Source: Brevibacillus ruminantium (lineage in GTDB: Bacteria; Bacillota; Bacilli; Brevibacillales; Brevibacillaceae). Taken from it: a DNA stretch of 64,000 nucleotides. The DNA lies in assembly GCF_023746555.1 (NCBI RefSeq), contig NZ_CP098755.1, positions 3,980,501 through 4,044,500 of the forward strand. Direction: 5' to 3'. The notes beneath the pieces are model-generated. The model was not told where the DNA came from, did no database searches, and saw only the letters and a program-made list of their open reading frames with translations. The position numbers and the translations under genes were made by a program. Shown one piece after another: positions 44,617-52,970 of the stretch (the first letter of the stretch is position 1; each line of letters begins with the position of its first letter).

Positions 44617-45549
44617 TTATTGGTTTTGTCTTGCCAAAGTTATTAATTGAGTGATCATATCATCTTGGTATACTAATCCATTTGTGTTAATTGCTACCTT
44701 GACTTCAAATTTCTTTGTATGATTTTCCCAACTTATTGTTTTTGGCCGCCCCATTGTTGTGGTACCTTGAACAATAACATTCCTATACAGTTCGTGGTCT
44801 TGCAAACCTTCAAGGAATTGTTCAATTCCGCGAACCCCCATCCTTCGCTCTTTATTAACTATTGAGAATTCAACCTCATGATACAGATCAACTCCATTTA
44901 ATTGGTTATTAATAGCTGTCACAATATTATTTTGCCTTGCATTAGCAACAGTACATTGAATCGTAGTTTTCTTAATTCTAGCCAATCTTCTTACTTCATC
45001 CATAAATGTCGTATCAATAGAGTAATCAAGTTGAATAAATGTCTCATTGGCTATCATCATTCTTCTGGCATTACGACGATTATAAGAGTTGATATAATTT
45101 TGAAAACCTTCAATCTTGGACCGAAAGTAATTATCTACCGTAGCACCAGTTGCAATGCGTTTGTTATCGGATTGGAGTAAAAATAAACCTGTCGTTTTAT
45201 CTAGAACAAAGTAGGTTCTATTCTCCTCGCCTTCAGTAATTCTTTTATTATTTGCCCTCCTTTCCATCGTTCTTGCGTCAATCCAATCTGGTGTTTCACC
45301 ATAACGAGCAGAAATAAACCAACCGCAATAATAATCATTATCGTAGTCGTCATTAAATTGTTCAAGAAAAATAAATCTGTCTCCAAGGTCCTGGGATCTA
45401 GATTGCAACATCACTATGTGGTTAAAAAATGCGACAACATCATCTATGTCAAATCTATTGATTATTAACTCGTTTGATAACAAATTTAATTTTGGAGTCC
45501 TAATTCTCATAGCTAGAACTGCAAAAGTTTTTCTTCTAACTCTTGCCAT
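44617..45549 (-). CDS. Unrecognised soluble protein, first gene of a two-gene module
   Basis: A protein of about 310 residues without membrane segments. The N-terminal half contains GWFISARYGETPDWIDA and TYFVLDKTTGLFLLQSD; the C-terminal half contains SIVNKERRMGVRGIEQFLEG and a final KFEVKVAINTNGLVYQDDMI. I cannot assign a family. The ATG at 45549 has AAAGGGG upstream, about 12 nt away. It overlaps functionally with the next gene (1-nt gap), which encodes a four-helix membrane protein. The module is bounded on both sides by tRNA-Ala-derived repeats (43814-43887 and 46010-46080). Confidence 0.6.
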   Translation of the reverse strand: MARVRRKTFAVLAMRIRTPKLNLLSNELIINRFDIDDVVAFFNHIVMLQSRSQDLGDRFIFLEQFNDDYDNDYYCGWFISARYGETPDWIDARTMERRANNKRITEGEENRTYFVLDKTTGLFLLQSDNKRIATGATVDNYFRSKIEGFQNYINSYNRRNARRMMIANETFIQLDYSIDTTFMDEVRRLARIKKTTIQCTVANARQNNIVTAINNQLNGVDLYHEVEFSIVNKERRMGVRGIEQFLEGLQDHELYRNVIVQGTTTMGRPKTISWENHTKKFEVKVAINTNGLVYQDDMITQLITLARQNQ

Positions 45550-45778
45550 TTGGACGCACTTCCCCTTTCTTTGACTAATCCCATTATGTTCCAATAGCCA
45601 TTCCAAGGAAAGAGAACATTTGTTCTTACATTATCATAACTTCTATAAAAAAAAAAGACTCATCTAAAATTAGTAGTTTTAAGAGCTTCTACGAACGCTC
45701 GCCAAATTGTTAATGATATACCCAAAATATAGTTATTAGGACACACTCCATATTTTCTTTATCTATCAAAAAATGTAT

Positions 45779-45838
45779 CGAGGATCGTCAAGGACTTACA
45801 TAGATAAGAAGGTTCCCCATTATTCTTGACTATCCTCG
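45779..45838. repeat. Long inverted repeat upstream of the two-gene module
   Basis: CGAGGATCGTCAAG (45779-45792) and CTTGACTATCCTCG (45825-45838) pair over 14 bp with one mismatch and a 32-base loop. There is no T run on either strand directly after it, so a terminator is less likely than a structured RNA or protein site. The rest of 45.55-46.2 kb holds a MarR-operator-like GTCAATATATTGTCT (about 45927), a hairpin at 45974-45997 and repeat E. Confidence 0.4.
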
Positions 45839-46009
45839 GTTCAGAAAATACAATATCATCTCGTGTGAAATGAAGAGATTCAGGTAGTCAATTCGGAGAT
45901 GAGCCTTTGCCCCAATAATGATTTTTGTCAATATATTGTCTTTTTGTTTTTAGAAAAAAGTGAAAGTCAAAAAACCACTTGAACTTGTGCAAGTGGTGCT
46001 ATGAAACGA

Positions 46010-46080
46010 AGGAGGATGATTGAACCGATAACCTTTATAATGCCAATGCAGCACTCTTCCGTAATGGTTGGTTACACTTC
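46010..46080 (-). repeat. tRNA-Ala-derived partial repeat E (diverged)
   Basis: On the minus strand it reads GGAAGAGTGCTGCATTGGCA, then TAAAGGTTATCGGTTCAATC: the same layout as tRNA-Ala from the D loop to the T arm, with many substitutions, and preceded by GTAACCAACCATTAC as in the other copies. It is the oldest-looking copy. Confidence 0.45.
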
Positions 46081-46195
46081 TTCATTTTCTTTATTATTAG
46101 GAGATTTATTCCAAATAGCTGTTAAAATTGTTAAAAACCATTAATATAACTCTTTGCAAGTAGATTCAAATGAGTACTTTATAATATACATAACT

Positions 46196-47548
46196 CTAGT
46201 TTTTATGTTTATGTATAGACCACGGAACATATTCGTATGATTTCGGTCCATATTTTTTATTTAGCCGATTAAAATATTTCCCATCATATTGAAGTAAAAA
46301 AAGAATACAGAGTTCTAAATACTGTCTTCCTAATAATAAAATATTGTTTTTTTGAGAATCAGATAGACTATTTATTTTTTTATTATTGATAGGATGAATA
46401 ATATTGTTTCTAACATCTGTATAAAGATGTACACCATCCTTATACCATCTTCTTAAAATCTTAAAGTCTTCAAGCTCTGGAATTTGTAACTCTATGCCTA
46501 TTTCCTTTAATAATAACCTAATTTTATCAGAAGCTCTCAATTCCCTTGAGAATGTATCTTGTTTAATTTTGCCTTTATCGATAACAAGATAGGTCCAGGC
46601 GATCATTTCTAAAGCAGGCTGAACAGATATTATTTTATTGTCAATATGGTCAGCAGATTGACTTTCTAGGTACCATTTAAATATCATAGGTAAAGCTTGT
46701 TTCCAAATAGGGTCAAGAAGTTTTTTATGTAAAGGTTCGAGCATACATTCTAACTTCATATCAATTGGGAAAGACGTAACAGCATTTCTATATCCAGAAA
46801 TAGAAGGGATAAAATATTTTTCCCAAATCAAGTCAACACTATTTGTTATCCCTTTGAAATTGCATATTGCAACATTTCTACATGAAATAAAAGATAATAA
46901 CCATTGAAGCGCTCCTAAAAGCGATTCGCACTCCTCAATAGTAAATTTACTCCCATCCTTTTTTTCGAGCTTTCCGATATGAGTTATTCCGTATCCAACT
47001 GTAGCATTTAAAATTTTGTAATAGTGTTCACGATCTTCCCGAACATCTAATGTTACATTCCAATCACCTAATTCAAAGTAACTTCTACCCCTGTATATAT
47101 ATTCACCGTTGGTTGATTTAAGAAATTCTCTACCCGTATCTTTGCAATTAACTACACAGAATATTAAACATGTTACTTCTATAACATCTTTTTGTAATTG
47201 ATTTTCTTGTAAAGATCCGAATATGCTAATTATATCCTTACGTTTATTATATTCAGTGGTAATTGTCCCGATATTCCCTAAATGACCACAATCTGTTAGT
47301 ACATATCCTGAAGTTCTCTCTTTTAAAAAAATTACATCTGAATTATCTACTAACTCGCCCCAAAAATCTAGCCTTGGAACTGGAAGCCATTTGATTTTGA
47401 TTTCACCTAAAAACGGAATAAGAAATGGCTCGATAGTTATATAGCAATAACCTTTATAAATAACTATATCTTCATTTACTTGATAACGAAGAAAATTTGA
47501 TTGCAGAGGAGATGGACTTTCTTCCAAGTCGAAAGAAAAAATACTCAA
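46196..47548 (-). CDS. Large protein with HEPN-like RNxxxH motif
   Basis: A 450-residue soluble protein. The N-terminal ~250 residues are beta-rich and unrecognised. The C-terminal ~200 residues are helical and contain DVRNNIIHPIN, in which Arg380 and His385 form the RX4H catalytic motif of HEPN ribonucleases. N-terminal sensor plus C-terminal HEPN is the arrangement of ApeA-type abortive infection proteins, but similarity beyond the motif was not testable. It is a single gene, divergent from a small membrane protein gene (47725), in an AT-rich stretch between tRNA-Ala-derived repeats. The start is within 47548-47546; no strong ribosome binding site is seen. Confidence 0.6.
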   Translation of the reverse strand: MSIFSFDLEESPSPLQSNFLRYQVNEDIVIYKGYCYITIEPFLIPFLGEIKIKWLPVPRLDFWGELVDNSDVIFLKERTSGYVLTDCGHLGNIGTITTEYNKRKDIISIFGSLQENQLQKDVIEVTCLIFCVVNCKDTGREFLKSTNGEYIYRGRSYFELGDWNVTLDVREDREHYYKILNATVGYGITHIGKLEKKDGSKFTIEECESLLGALQWLLSFISCRNVAICNFKGITNSVDLIWEKYFIPSISGYRNAVTSFPIDMKLECMLEPLHKKLLDPIWKQALPMIFKWYLESQSADHIDNKIISVQPALEMIAWTYLVIDKGKIKQDTFSRELRASDKIRLLLKEIGIELQIPELEDFKILRRWYKDGVHLYTDVRNNIIHPINNKKINSLSDSQKNNILLLGRQYLELCILFLLQYDGKYFNRLNKKYGPKSYEYVPWSIHKHKN

Positions 47549-47724
47549 ATTACTTCCTGCCCTTCAATAATATTATCGAAACGAATATATTAGTAGGAGC
47601 CCCGAATTTGAATAATCTATTTGTGCTTCATATCTAAAGATATTATAACTACAATTTCATCCAACTAAATGTTATAAAAGAGTTTAAAATAATTTAATTT
47701 TTTTAATTAATGGAGGGAGAACCA

Positions 47725-48240
47725 TTGTTGAGCTACTTATTTGACCTTGGAAATAAAATCACTGAGGAAAAAACAAAGGGTACTAATGTTTATCATCTCT
47801 TGCAATATGTTTGGTTAATTGAACTATACTATTTAATGTTAAATTCTTTGTCCCTATTTATTGTACAGGTTCTCGAAATAAAGGAATTTACTGAATTAAT
47901 TCCATCTATAATAATTAAATATAATGATAATACAATGAACTTATTTCAACTTTGGAGCCCATTCATATTAATTTTCGGTATAGGAATGTTTGTATCTTCT
48001 GTTTTCGTAACAATGTCGAAATACATTCTCTTCACAAAAAACTCTGGTATTGTTTTGTACCATGCAGATGCCGGCAAGTTTTTTTCGAAATGGCTATTAA
48101 TTATTTCTTTAACATATTACGTATACACATGGACAGGCAAATTTCTTCCACTTGTAATGATACTTCTTGCCTTACTTACTCAAGCCTTGAATAAAATTAG
48201 GAATATGCTGGAAGATAAGTATCATATAACGTTTCGATAA
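47725..48240 (+). CDS. Unrecognised small membrane protein
   Basis: A protein of about 171 residues with perhaps four hydrophobic segments (about 30-48, 70-95, 120-145, 145-160). A TTG start at 47725 is preferred, as GGAGG lies 8 nt upstream and the only ATG (47710) overlaps that site. It is divergent from the HEPN-like gene, so both could share a regulatory region. No family is recognised. The 48.24-48.5 kb stretch after it contains a short frame with helical character but no support. Confidence 0.55.
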   Translation: MLSYLFDLGNKITEEKTKGTNVYHLLQYVWLIELYYLMLNSLSLFIVQVLEIKEFTELIPSIIIKYNDNTMNLFQLWSPFILIFGIGMFVSSVFVTMSKYILFTKNSGIVLYHADAGKFFSKWLLIISLTYYVYTWTGKFLPLVMILLALLTQALNKIRNMLEDKYHITFR

Positions 48241-48505
48241 CTAAAACTCATTAATTGAGTAAAGTTAAATGATTATGATGACGTGAAAAATATTATTGAA
48301 ATACCACTCCCACACAAGGGCTGGAAATGCATCGGATACCCATTAGGATAACAGTCAATTCAGGGATTACGACAGTAGAGAATATGCAATCTACCGCCAA
48401 TTCGACCTACAAGGCTCGGCTGAATCCATGCAAAGCCGCTTTACTTGCGGAATTAGCGGAAGAGTTAGAATACTCTTTTTATTATCCTAAGACAACTGAA
48501 GAGCG

Positions 48506-48558
48506 CTGCAGGAACCCCCGGTTATCAAGACGACCTTTCCCCTTAATCCATCATCCAT
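48506..48558 (-). pseudogene. SDR gene remnant (first 17 codons)
   Basis: The minus strand starts MDDGLRGKVVLITGG, with GGTGG before the ATG. This is the start and nucleotide-binding site of a short-chain dehydrogenase. After GGSC the match ends abruptly at CTGCAG and unrelated sequence follows. It lies just downstream of the SgcJ-like gene, so an original two-gene unit was truncated. Confidence 0.4.
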
Positions 48559-48580
48559 TTGCATCCACCATTCATGCAGA

Positions 48581-49006
48581 TTATCGCTTGCCTTGAGGCA
48601 TCGGTTGAATGCGGCAATTATGGAAAGCGGTCAACTTCCATTCATCGTTCTGCTTGACGACCACGTTCGTATTAATCGATTCCCGATCATTCGGATCATA
48701 GACCTGCTCGGCGAGACGAACCTCTCCGATTGCGTGCACGATTGCTACGTCCGGTGTAATGAATCGGGGCTGCAAATCGGATAATGCGCTGGATTCCAGG
48801 ACAGAGCCTTTCAGCGGGCCGTTAAACAGCATCTGGTGGACGTCGGCAATTTGCTTCCTGCCCCTCAGGTGTTGGCCCATGAAAGTGACATAATCGGCGT
48901 CTTCCGTAAAGCAACTGCCGTAGGCTTCCCCGTCTCCTTTGTTCCACGCGTCGTTCAATCTCGCGAACAGTTGGTTGATCGCCTTCAAGTCCTCTTGTTT
49001 GGTCAT
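48581..49006 (-). CDS. SgcJ/DUF4440-type NTF2-like protein
   Basis: A protein of about 141 residues with the cone-like NTF2/SnoaL fold pattern: an N-terminal helix pair (LKAINQLFARLNDAWNKGDGEAYGSCFTEDADYVTFMG) and a strand-rich end (INTNVVVKQNDEWKLTAFHNCRIQP). This family includes SgcJ/EcaC proteins and ketosteroid isomerase-like enzymes; a defined substrate cannot be given. The ATG at 49006 is chosen for AGAGGA 9 nt upstream. It is divergent from a MarR regulator, with a 20-bp palindrome between them, and is probably its target. Confidence 0.75.
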   Translation of the reverse strand: MTKQEDLKAINQLFARLNDAWNKGDGEAYGSCFTEDADYVTFMGQHLRGRKQIADVHQMLFNGPLKGSVLESSALSDLQPRFITPDVAIVHAIGEVRLAEQVYDPNDRESINTNVVVKQNDEWKLTAFHNCRIQPMPQGKR

Positions 49007-49112
49007 TTGAACCATTCCTCTCATGAATGAAATTTGTATTGCGGAGCTGACCTCTTGTGCTATACTTGGGAGCAAATAAATCTTGATACAACAACCATCT
49101 TACATGATCTAA

Positions 49113-49132
49113 TATCTTAATCGATTAAGATA
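49113..49132. promoter_or_regulatory. MarR operator in the divergent promoter
   Basis: TATCTTAATCGATTAAGATA is a perfect 20-bp palindrome between the SgcJ-like gene (-) and the MarR gene (+), 28 bp before the MarR start codon. It is well placed to repress both. Confidence 0.75.
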
Positions 49133-49159
49133 ATATCATCATAAGGAGATAATTTCTAA

Positions 49160-49645
49160 ATGTCAACAGATAATTTTTCATCCGAATTTGCCAGTCTTCC
49201 CTCATTGCAGCAAAAATTGCTGTACGAATTGCGGCAGAATAGCGCACGAGCCGTCATGTTTCATCAACTGATCTCGGAAAAAATGGGGCTGAATGCCACC
49301 GATCACAAATGTCTGGATTTCCTGAATCGCACCGGTCCCGTTACGGCCGGACAGTTGGCTCAATTGACCGGCCTCACGACGGGGGCCATTACGAGTGTCA
49401 TCGATCGGTTGGAACAGGCAGGTTATGTTTCCAGAGATAAGGACCCGAATGATCGAAGACGCGTCGTCGTCAAGTGCGTGCCGGAAGGGTCGGCTCGTAT
49501 TTCGCCCTTGTTTCAATCTGTTAGTCAATCCACGCTCCAGATCATCTCGCAATATACGGACGAGGAGTTGCAGTTGATCCTGAATTTCCTCAGGCAATGC
49601 AACGACATGACGTTAGCCGAGATGAACAAGCTGAAAGAAGAATAA
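49160..49645 (+). CDS. MarR-family regulator
   Basis: A 161-residue winged-helix regulator. The recognition region is GPVTAGQLAQLTGLTTGAITSVIDRLEQAGYVSRDKDPNDRRRVVV, the classic MarR HTH plus wing with the DRR motif. AAGGAG lies upstream of the ATG. It is divergent from the SgcJ-like gene with a perfect palindromic operator between them. A small-molecule inducer is expected. Confidence 0.88.
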   Translation: MSTDNFSSEFASLPSLQQKLLYELRQNSARAVMFHQLISEKMGLNATDHKCLDFLNRTGPVTAGQLAQLTGLTTGAITSVIDRLEQAGYVSRDKDPNDRRRVVVKCVPEGSARISPLFQSVSQSTLQIISQYTDEELQLILNFLRQCNDMTLAEMNKLKEE

Positions 49646-49657
49646 GACAGTAAGGAA

Positions 49658-49682
49658 AACCCCGACTACCTTGAGTCGGGTT
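49658..49682 (+). terminator. Terminator of the MarR gene
   Basis: ACCCCGACT...AGTCGGGTT stem, about 13 bp after the stop. The T run is weak. Confidence 0.5.
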
Positions 49683-49804
49683 GGCTTGCCTACCGTTTGA
49701 TTCGACCCACGGACGAGGAACGAAATCCACCGTTCGCAAAAACCATTACGGCTCCGTCGAACGCAAAAAAACACGCCCGATGTTGGCGTGTTTACTATTT
49801 TTTA

Positions 49805-49874
49805 TGGTGGTGCATAGCGGGATCGAACCGCTGACCTCTACACTGCCAGTGTAGCGCTTTCCCATCGTGGCTGC
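49805..49874 (-). repeat. tRNA-Ala-derived partial repeat C
   Basis: On the minus strand it matches tRNA-Ala(GGC) from the 3' D arm through the anticodon (CACTGGCAGTG) and T arm to GCACCACCA. The 5' acceptor and 5' D stem are absent. An AAACACGCC...GGCGTGTTT terminator hairpin follows at 49769-49793. Confidence 0.7.
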
Positions 49875-49959
49875 CAAACTCACGATTACTTAAAATTCCA
49901 TCACGAAATATGTGTACATAAGTGTCTTGTCATGTTGGATTTTATGATGACGTCCGCAT

Positions 49960-50517
49960 TCATCCTATCCATTGCTTTTCTGTTTCCAGCATCAGCTCAT
50001 ATATTTTACGTGTCGTATTTACATTTCTGATCGTCATCTGTTTATACAATTTCGTACCAACCAACTTTGTCATGCTGCCTTTTGTCACGTTTATTTTGTC
50101 AATCGCCCATAGAATCGCACCTGGAGCATACTTCACCGTCTCGATCTCCGGTTTGAAGGTCAGCTGATCGAGAACGGATTCGTCATTGATATCTTCCCAT
50201 AAAAAAAGGACGTCGCTCCTCATTTTATCATCGTTTGTCCATGATTCGGGAAGCGAGGACATTACTTTCTTCATGTCTTCTAAACTAAGTACCAGCACCT
50301 TGATCTGTAAACCGAAGGTATTCAGAATCGCTTTTTCGAGAATCTGCGCTATATCATTTTTGGAGTGGTCGGCGGTTGTAAAAATAATATTGCCCGAATT
50401 GATATACGTTACGACGTTTTTCATTCCGGCTTGCTCGAATGATTTTTTAAGTATTTTCATATCTACTTTGTTTTTTCCGCCGACATTGATCCCGCGGAGC
50501 AGAGCAGTATAGACCAT
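49960..50517 (-). CDS. DUF1697 family protein
   Basis: A 185-residue protein that begins MVYTALLRGINVGGKNKVDM and continues with YINSGNIIFTT, the signature of DUF1697, a widespread family without known function. The start at 50517 lies 5 nt after GGAGG. A second copy, frameshifted near its C-terminus, is at 57754-58309 within the segmental duplication. This copy keeps the whole C-terminal region (TKLVGTKLYKQMTIRNVNTTRK), so it is the functional one. Confidence 0.82.
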   Translation of the reverse strand: MVYTALLRGINVGGKNKVDMKILKKSFEQAGMKNVVTYINSGNIIFTTADHSKNDIAQILEKAILNTFGLQIKVLVLSLEDMKKVMSSLPESWTNDDKMRSDVLFLWEDINDESVLDQLTFKPEIETVKYAPGAILWAIDKINVTKGSMTKLVGTKLYKQMTIRNVNTTRKIYELMLETEKQWIG

Positions 50518-50680
50518 CATTACCTCCTGGATTGGTTTCATTTCAGAAGGAAGTTAAATATCCTTGAATATCAATGTTAACAGAAATTACCCAAAAAACA
50601 TATGAATCCAGATAATTGGTATGGTTTCGTATGATATGTGTGCCTGTTTCATGAAGCGATCTTTACCCGCCGTGATTAAA

Positions 50681-50989
50681 CTATCGATTGCAAGATTCAC
50701 TGTAGGCTTTAACCAGTTTTTTAGGTGATACAAGCTTCCATGCTTGTATCAGTAAATCACCAAATTCTTTTTGATTGATACGATCGATGCGAACCATCAT
50801 GAAAGAAAGTTTCGCGAAACTGTCAGGCACACGAAAGACCTCTGGGGCGATTGACGTATATGCGTCCCGGTTATCATGCGTCGTTTTTATTGCAACAGAT
50901 ACCCCGTCAGGCTGAATCACTGCAAAAATTTTGTTCCTCACCCGAAACGATAATTTTCCCCAATGCTCGTGTTCTTCTGTTTCCGGCAT
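50681..50989 (-). CDS. MmcQ/YjbR-like protein, N-terminally truncated
   Basis: A 102-residue sequence with the YjbR core (WGKLSFRVRNKIFAVI and SFMMVRIDRINQKEFGDLLIQAWKLVSPKKL). Typical members are about 115-120 residues and have an extra N-terminal helix before the LPETEEHEHWG motif. Here the first codon is at PETEEH and no ribosome binding site precedes it, so the 5' end is probably lost or uses an unseen start. The 50.99-51.16 kb gap shows nothing else. Confidence 0.6.
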   Translation of the reverse strand: MPETEEHEHWGKLSFRVRNKIFAVIQPDGVSVAIKTTHDNRDAYTSIAPEVFRVPDSFAKLSFMMVRIDRINQKEFGDLLIQAWKLVSPKKLVKAYSESCNR

Positions 50990-51164
50990 ATATTTTCTGA
51001 GAGAAAAGAATAAGGTAACGATCTTGCCAATTAAGAATAAGACAAATTCTGCTTTATTCTTTAAAAAAGTGGCAAGAATGATTACATTATCCTCTTCATC
51101 TCCTATCGTTAATTGTCAGCACGATTTTAACATACCAGTTTCTGCCTGACAACATCCTTGAGTC

Positions 51165-52610
51165 CTACTCTTCGACTTTACCTGTCAGGGCATTGATAAT
51201 GTTAATATGAATTGAATAGGCAAGAACCGGTTTGGCCAACCTCTCTCCATTAATAAGTGGATAGATGTATTGCAGTTCAGTGGGCTTCGCCAGCAAGGCC
51301 TTGGCTGCTGCATCTGTGGAGACAGCCTTCCTCTTATCCGGGAGCTTGGCAGGCTTTTGGTCGAGCTCTTGATGGTACCTGGTGATTTTCCCCGTAACTC
51401 CATTCACACAAATACCAATACTTGGTCCGTATTTCAGCGGAAGTCCCTCAACAGATGGCACAAACTCTACTACATACTCATGTGGATTCTGCGTATCTGG
51501 ATTCACCCTGTAGTAGAACTCCTTTTCTTCCTGTTTGAGATATGGTTGCAGGAACTGAACAGCTTTCTCAAGAGCCTGCTTTTCCGACAATGTTGCCTTC
51601 CCTTTTTGGGGTTCGGCGTTCGAATAGCTTATAAAACCGATCACAACGCCATCCTTCGTAAACAAAACCTCATTTTCATCAGGGGAAACATAGACTCTTT
51701 CCTTCTCGTCTCTGACACCGTTGAAGGTACTACCCTTCAAGCTGATACCAAACTCGCTTTCATAAATCCGCGTTGCCTCCTGCTCATTCTTCACCTTTAC
51801 TACCTTTCCACCGGGTGTGAGGGAGATTGGGTTCCATCTCCAGGTTTTGTATTGCCGAACAGGGATCAACTCAGCTCCTGTTACTGCGTCTACATAACCG
51901 GAGAATACAGCGGAGTAGACGAGATCGGTCTTATTTTCACCAAGGGTGTACATGAGTTGCATATGAGGTGCGATAAAACGATTGAGCTGATCTTTCTTCA
52001 TCGCCTGGGCTGGAGGGAGGAAGTCAGCAGGATTGACGTTTGTCAGCGTGTTTTCTCCTTCCGAAATGTAGGTTACCTGTCCCGCACTGTTTACTTCCAG
52101 CTGAAACTCATCACCAACTACCTCAATGCCATTTACATAGCGGCTATAGATGACATCGCCTACACCAAGCCGCGTTACCTTGTACAGGCTGCGCATTTCA
52201 CCGATCCACCCCTCCATGAAGGTATCGGCGCTCTTATAGGCAAGCTTGTCATCAGGAATTTCTAGATCCTTGTCATTCAATAAAAACGTAAGCAGTTTCC
52301 CGGTTTCTGCATGGATATAGGCTCTGGCAAAGAATTCATTATTTTTTTCATAACGGATTTCGTACACAGGCAGGTGGTCTTTCGTTTCCAAGGTAATTTG
52401 TCTTGATGTGTCATCGAGCGCTGGGAAGAGCATTTGCAGCTTTTGCTCCGTTCGTTTTGCCTTTTCGCTAAGCTGGTTTTCCTGAAGGTTAGCTGCTGCT
52501 TGTTGGTTCCCTGCCTGATTTGCCATGACTGTGCCCATGGCTGGTGACAGGAGCAGTGCGGCTGTTAGTACGATGCCTGCCAGTACAGGATAACGCCTTT
52601 GAGTGGTCAT
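51165..52610 (-). CDS. Secreted PepSY/YcdB-like protein, copy 1
   Basis: A protein of about 481 residues with a signal peptide (RRYPVLAGIVLTAALLLSPAMG) followed by two YcdB/PepSY-like repeats: ITLETKDHLPVYEIRYEKNN..AYIHAETGKLLTF in the first half and EYVVEFVPSVEGLP..CVNGVTGKITRYHQ in the second. PepSY domains inhibit proteases or bind peptides; the whole protein may act at the cell surface or spore. The ATG at 52610 lies 8 nt after GGAGG. A second, tandem copy follows at 52942-54420. This copy has the normal C-terminus (LTGKVEE). Confidence 0.78.
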   Translation of the reverse strand: MTTQRRYPVLAGIVLTAALLLSPAMGTVMANQAGNQQAAANLQENQLSEKAKRTEQKLQMLFPALDDTSRQITLETKDHLPVYEIRYEKNNEFFARAYIHAETGKLLTFLLNDKDLEIPDDKLAYKSADTFMEGWIGEMRSLYKVTRLGVGDVIYSRYVNGIEVVGDEFQLEVNSAGQVTYISEGENTLTNVNPADFLPPAQAMKKDQLNRFIAPHMQLMYTLGENKTDLVYSAVFSGYVDAVTGAELIPVRQYKTWRWNPISLTPGGKVVKVKNEQEATRIYESEFGISLKGSTFNGVRDEKERVYVSPDENEVLFTKDGVVIGFISYSNAEPQKGKATLSEKQALEKAVQFLQPYLKQEEKEFYYRVNPDTQNPHEYVVEFVPSVEGLPLKYGPSIGICVNGVTGKITRYHQELDQKPAKLPDKRKAVSTDAAAKALLAKPTELQYIYPLINGERLAKPVLAYSIHINIINALTGKVEE

Positions 52611-52839
52611 ACGTGTATCCTCCATCTTTTTTTGACGTTGAAGCTCACACAATTAAGACGATATTTGGAAATGATTGTCACATGATAAGAAAACATATCT
52701 CACAAGAAAAACGACTTCATCTGTCGAAAATATGAAAACTTTAGACTAGATAATAATGTTGTAGACTGAAATAATAAAGAGGTAGACTGACGGCATTGCT
52801 CAACTAACGGGCAGAAGAATCGGTAGAGGGTGATTCGTA

Positions 52840-52970
52840 TTGAAAACGATCCAAAAAATGTATGAGCATTTAGATTGGGCTAACCAACGTATTTTTAAAA
52901 CACTGCAAAGTATTGAAGATGAAAATCAGGAGATATCGCGTTTATTTTTCCATATCCTTCATGCTGAAAA
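52840..52970 (+). pseudogene. DinB-family gene fragment at the duplication junction
   Basis: The first ~44 codons of a DinB-like protein (KTIQKMYEHLDWANQRIFKTLQS...HILHAEK) are intact and start with TTG after GAGGGTG. At about 52970 the sequence jumps into the 3' end of the second PepSY gene. A longer version is at 54651-55089. Confidence 0.75.

Larger units (their letters stand above)
49688..50612. repeat. Segmental duplication, copy 1 (partner 57427-58406)
   Basis: About 0.92 kb that carries a terminator hairpin (49769-49793), a tRNA-Ala-derived fragment (49805-49874) and the DUF1697 gene. It is repeated with high identity at 57427-58406. The second copy has small indels and a broken gene. 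Confidence 0.75.

Noticed and set aside
48327..48596. 89-codon plus-strand frame overlapping the SgcJ-like gene end
   Set aside because: Only a short helical-looking part (AALLAELAEELEYSF) suggests coding. There is no ribosome binding site, and it overlaps the SDR remnant on the other strand.
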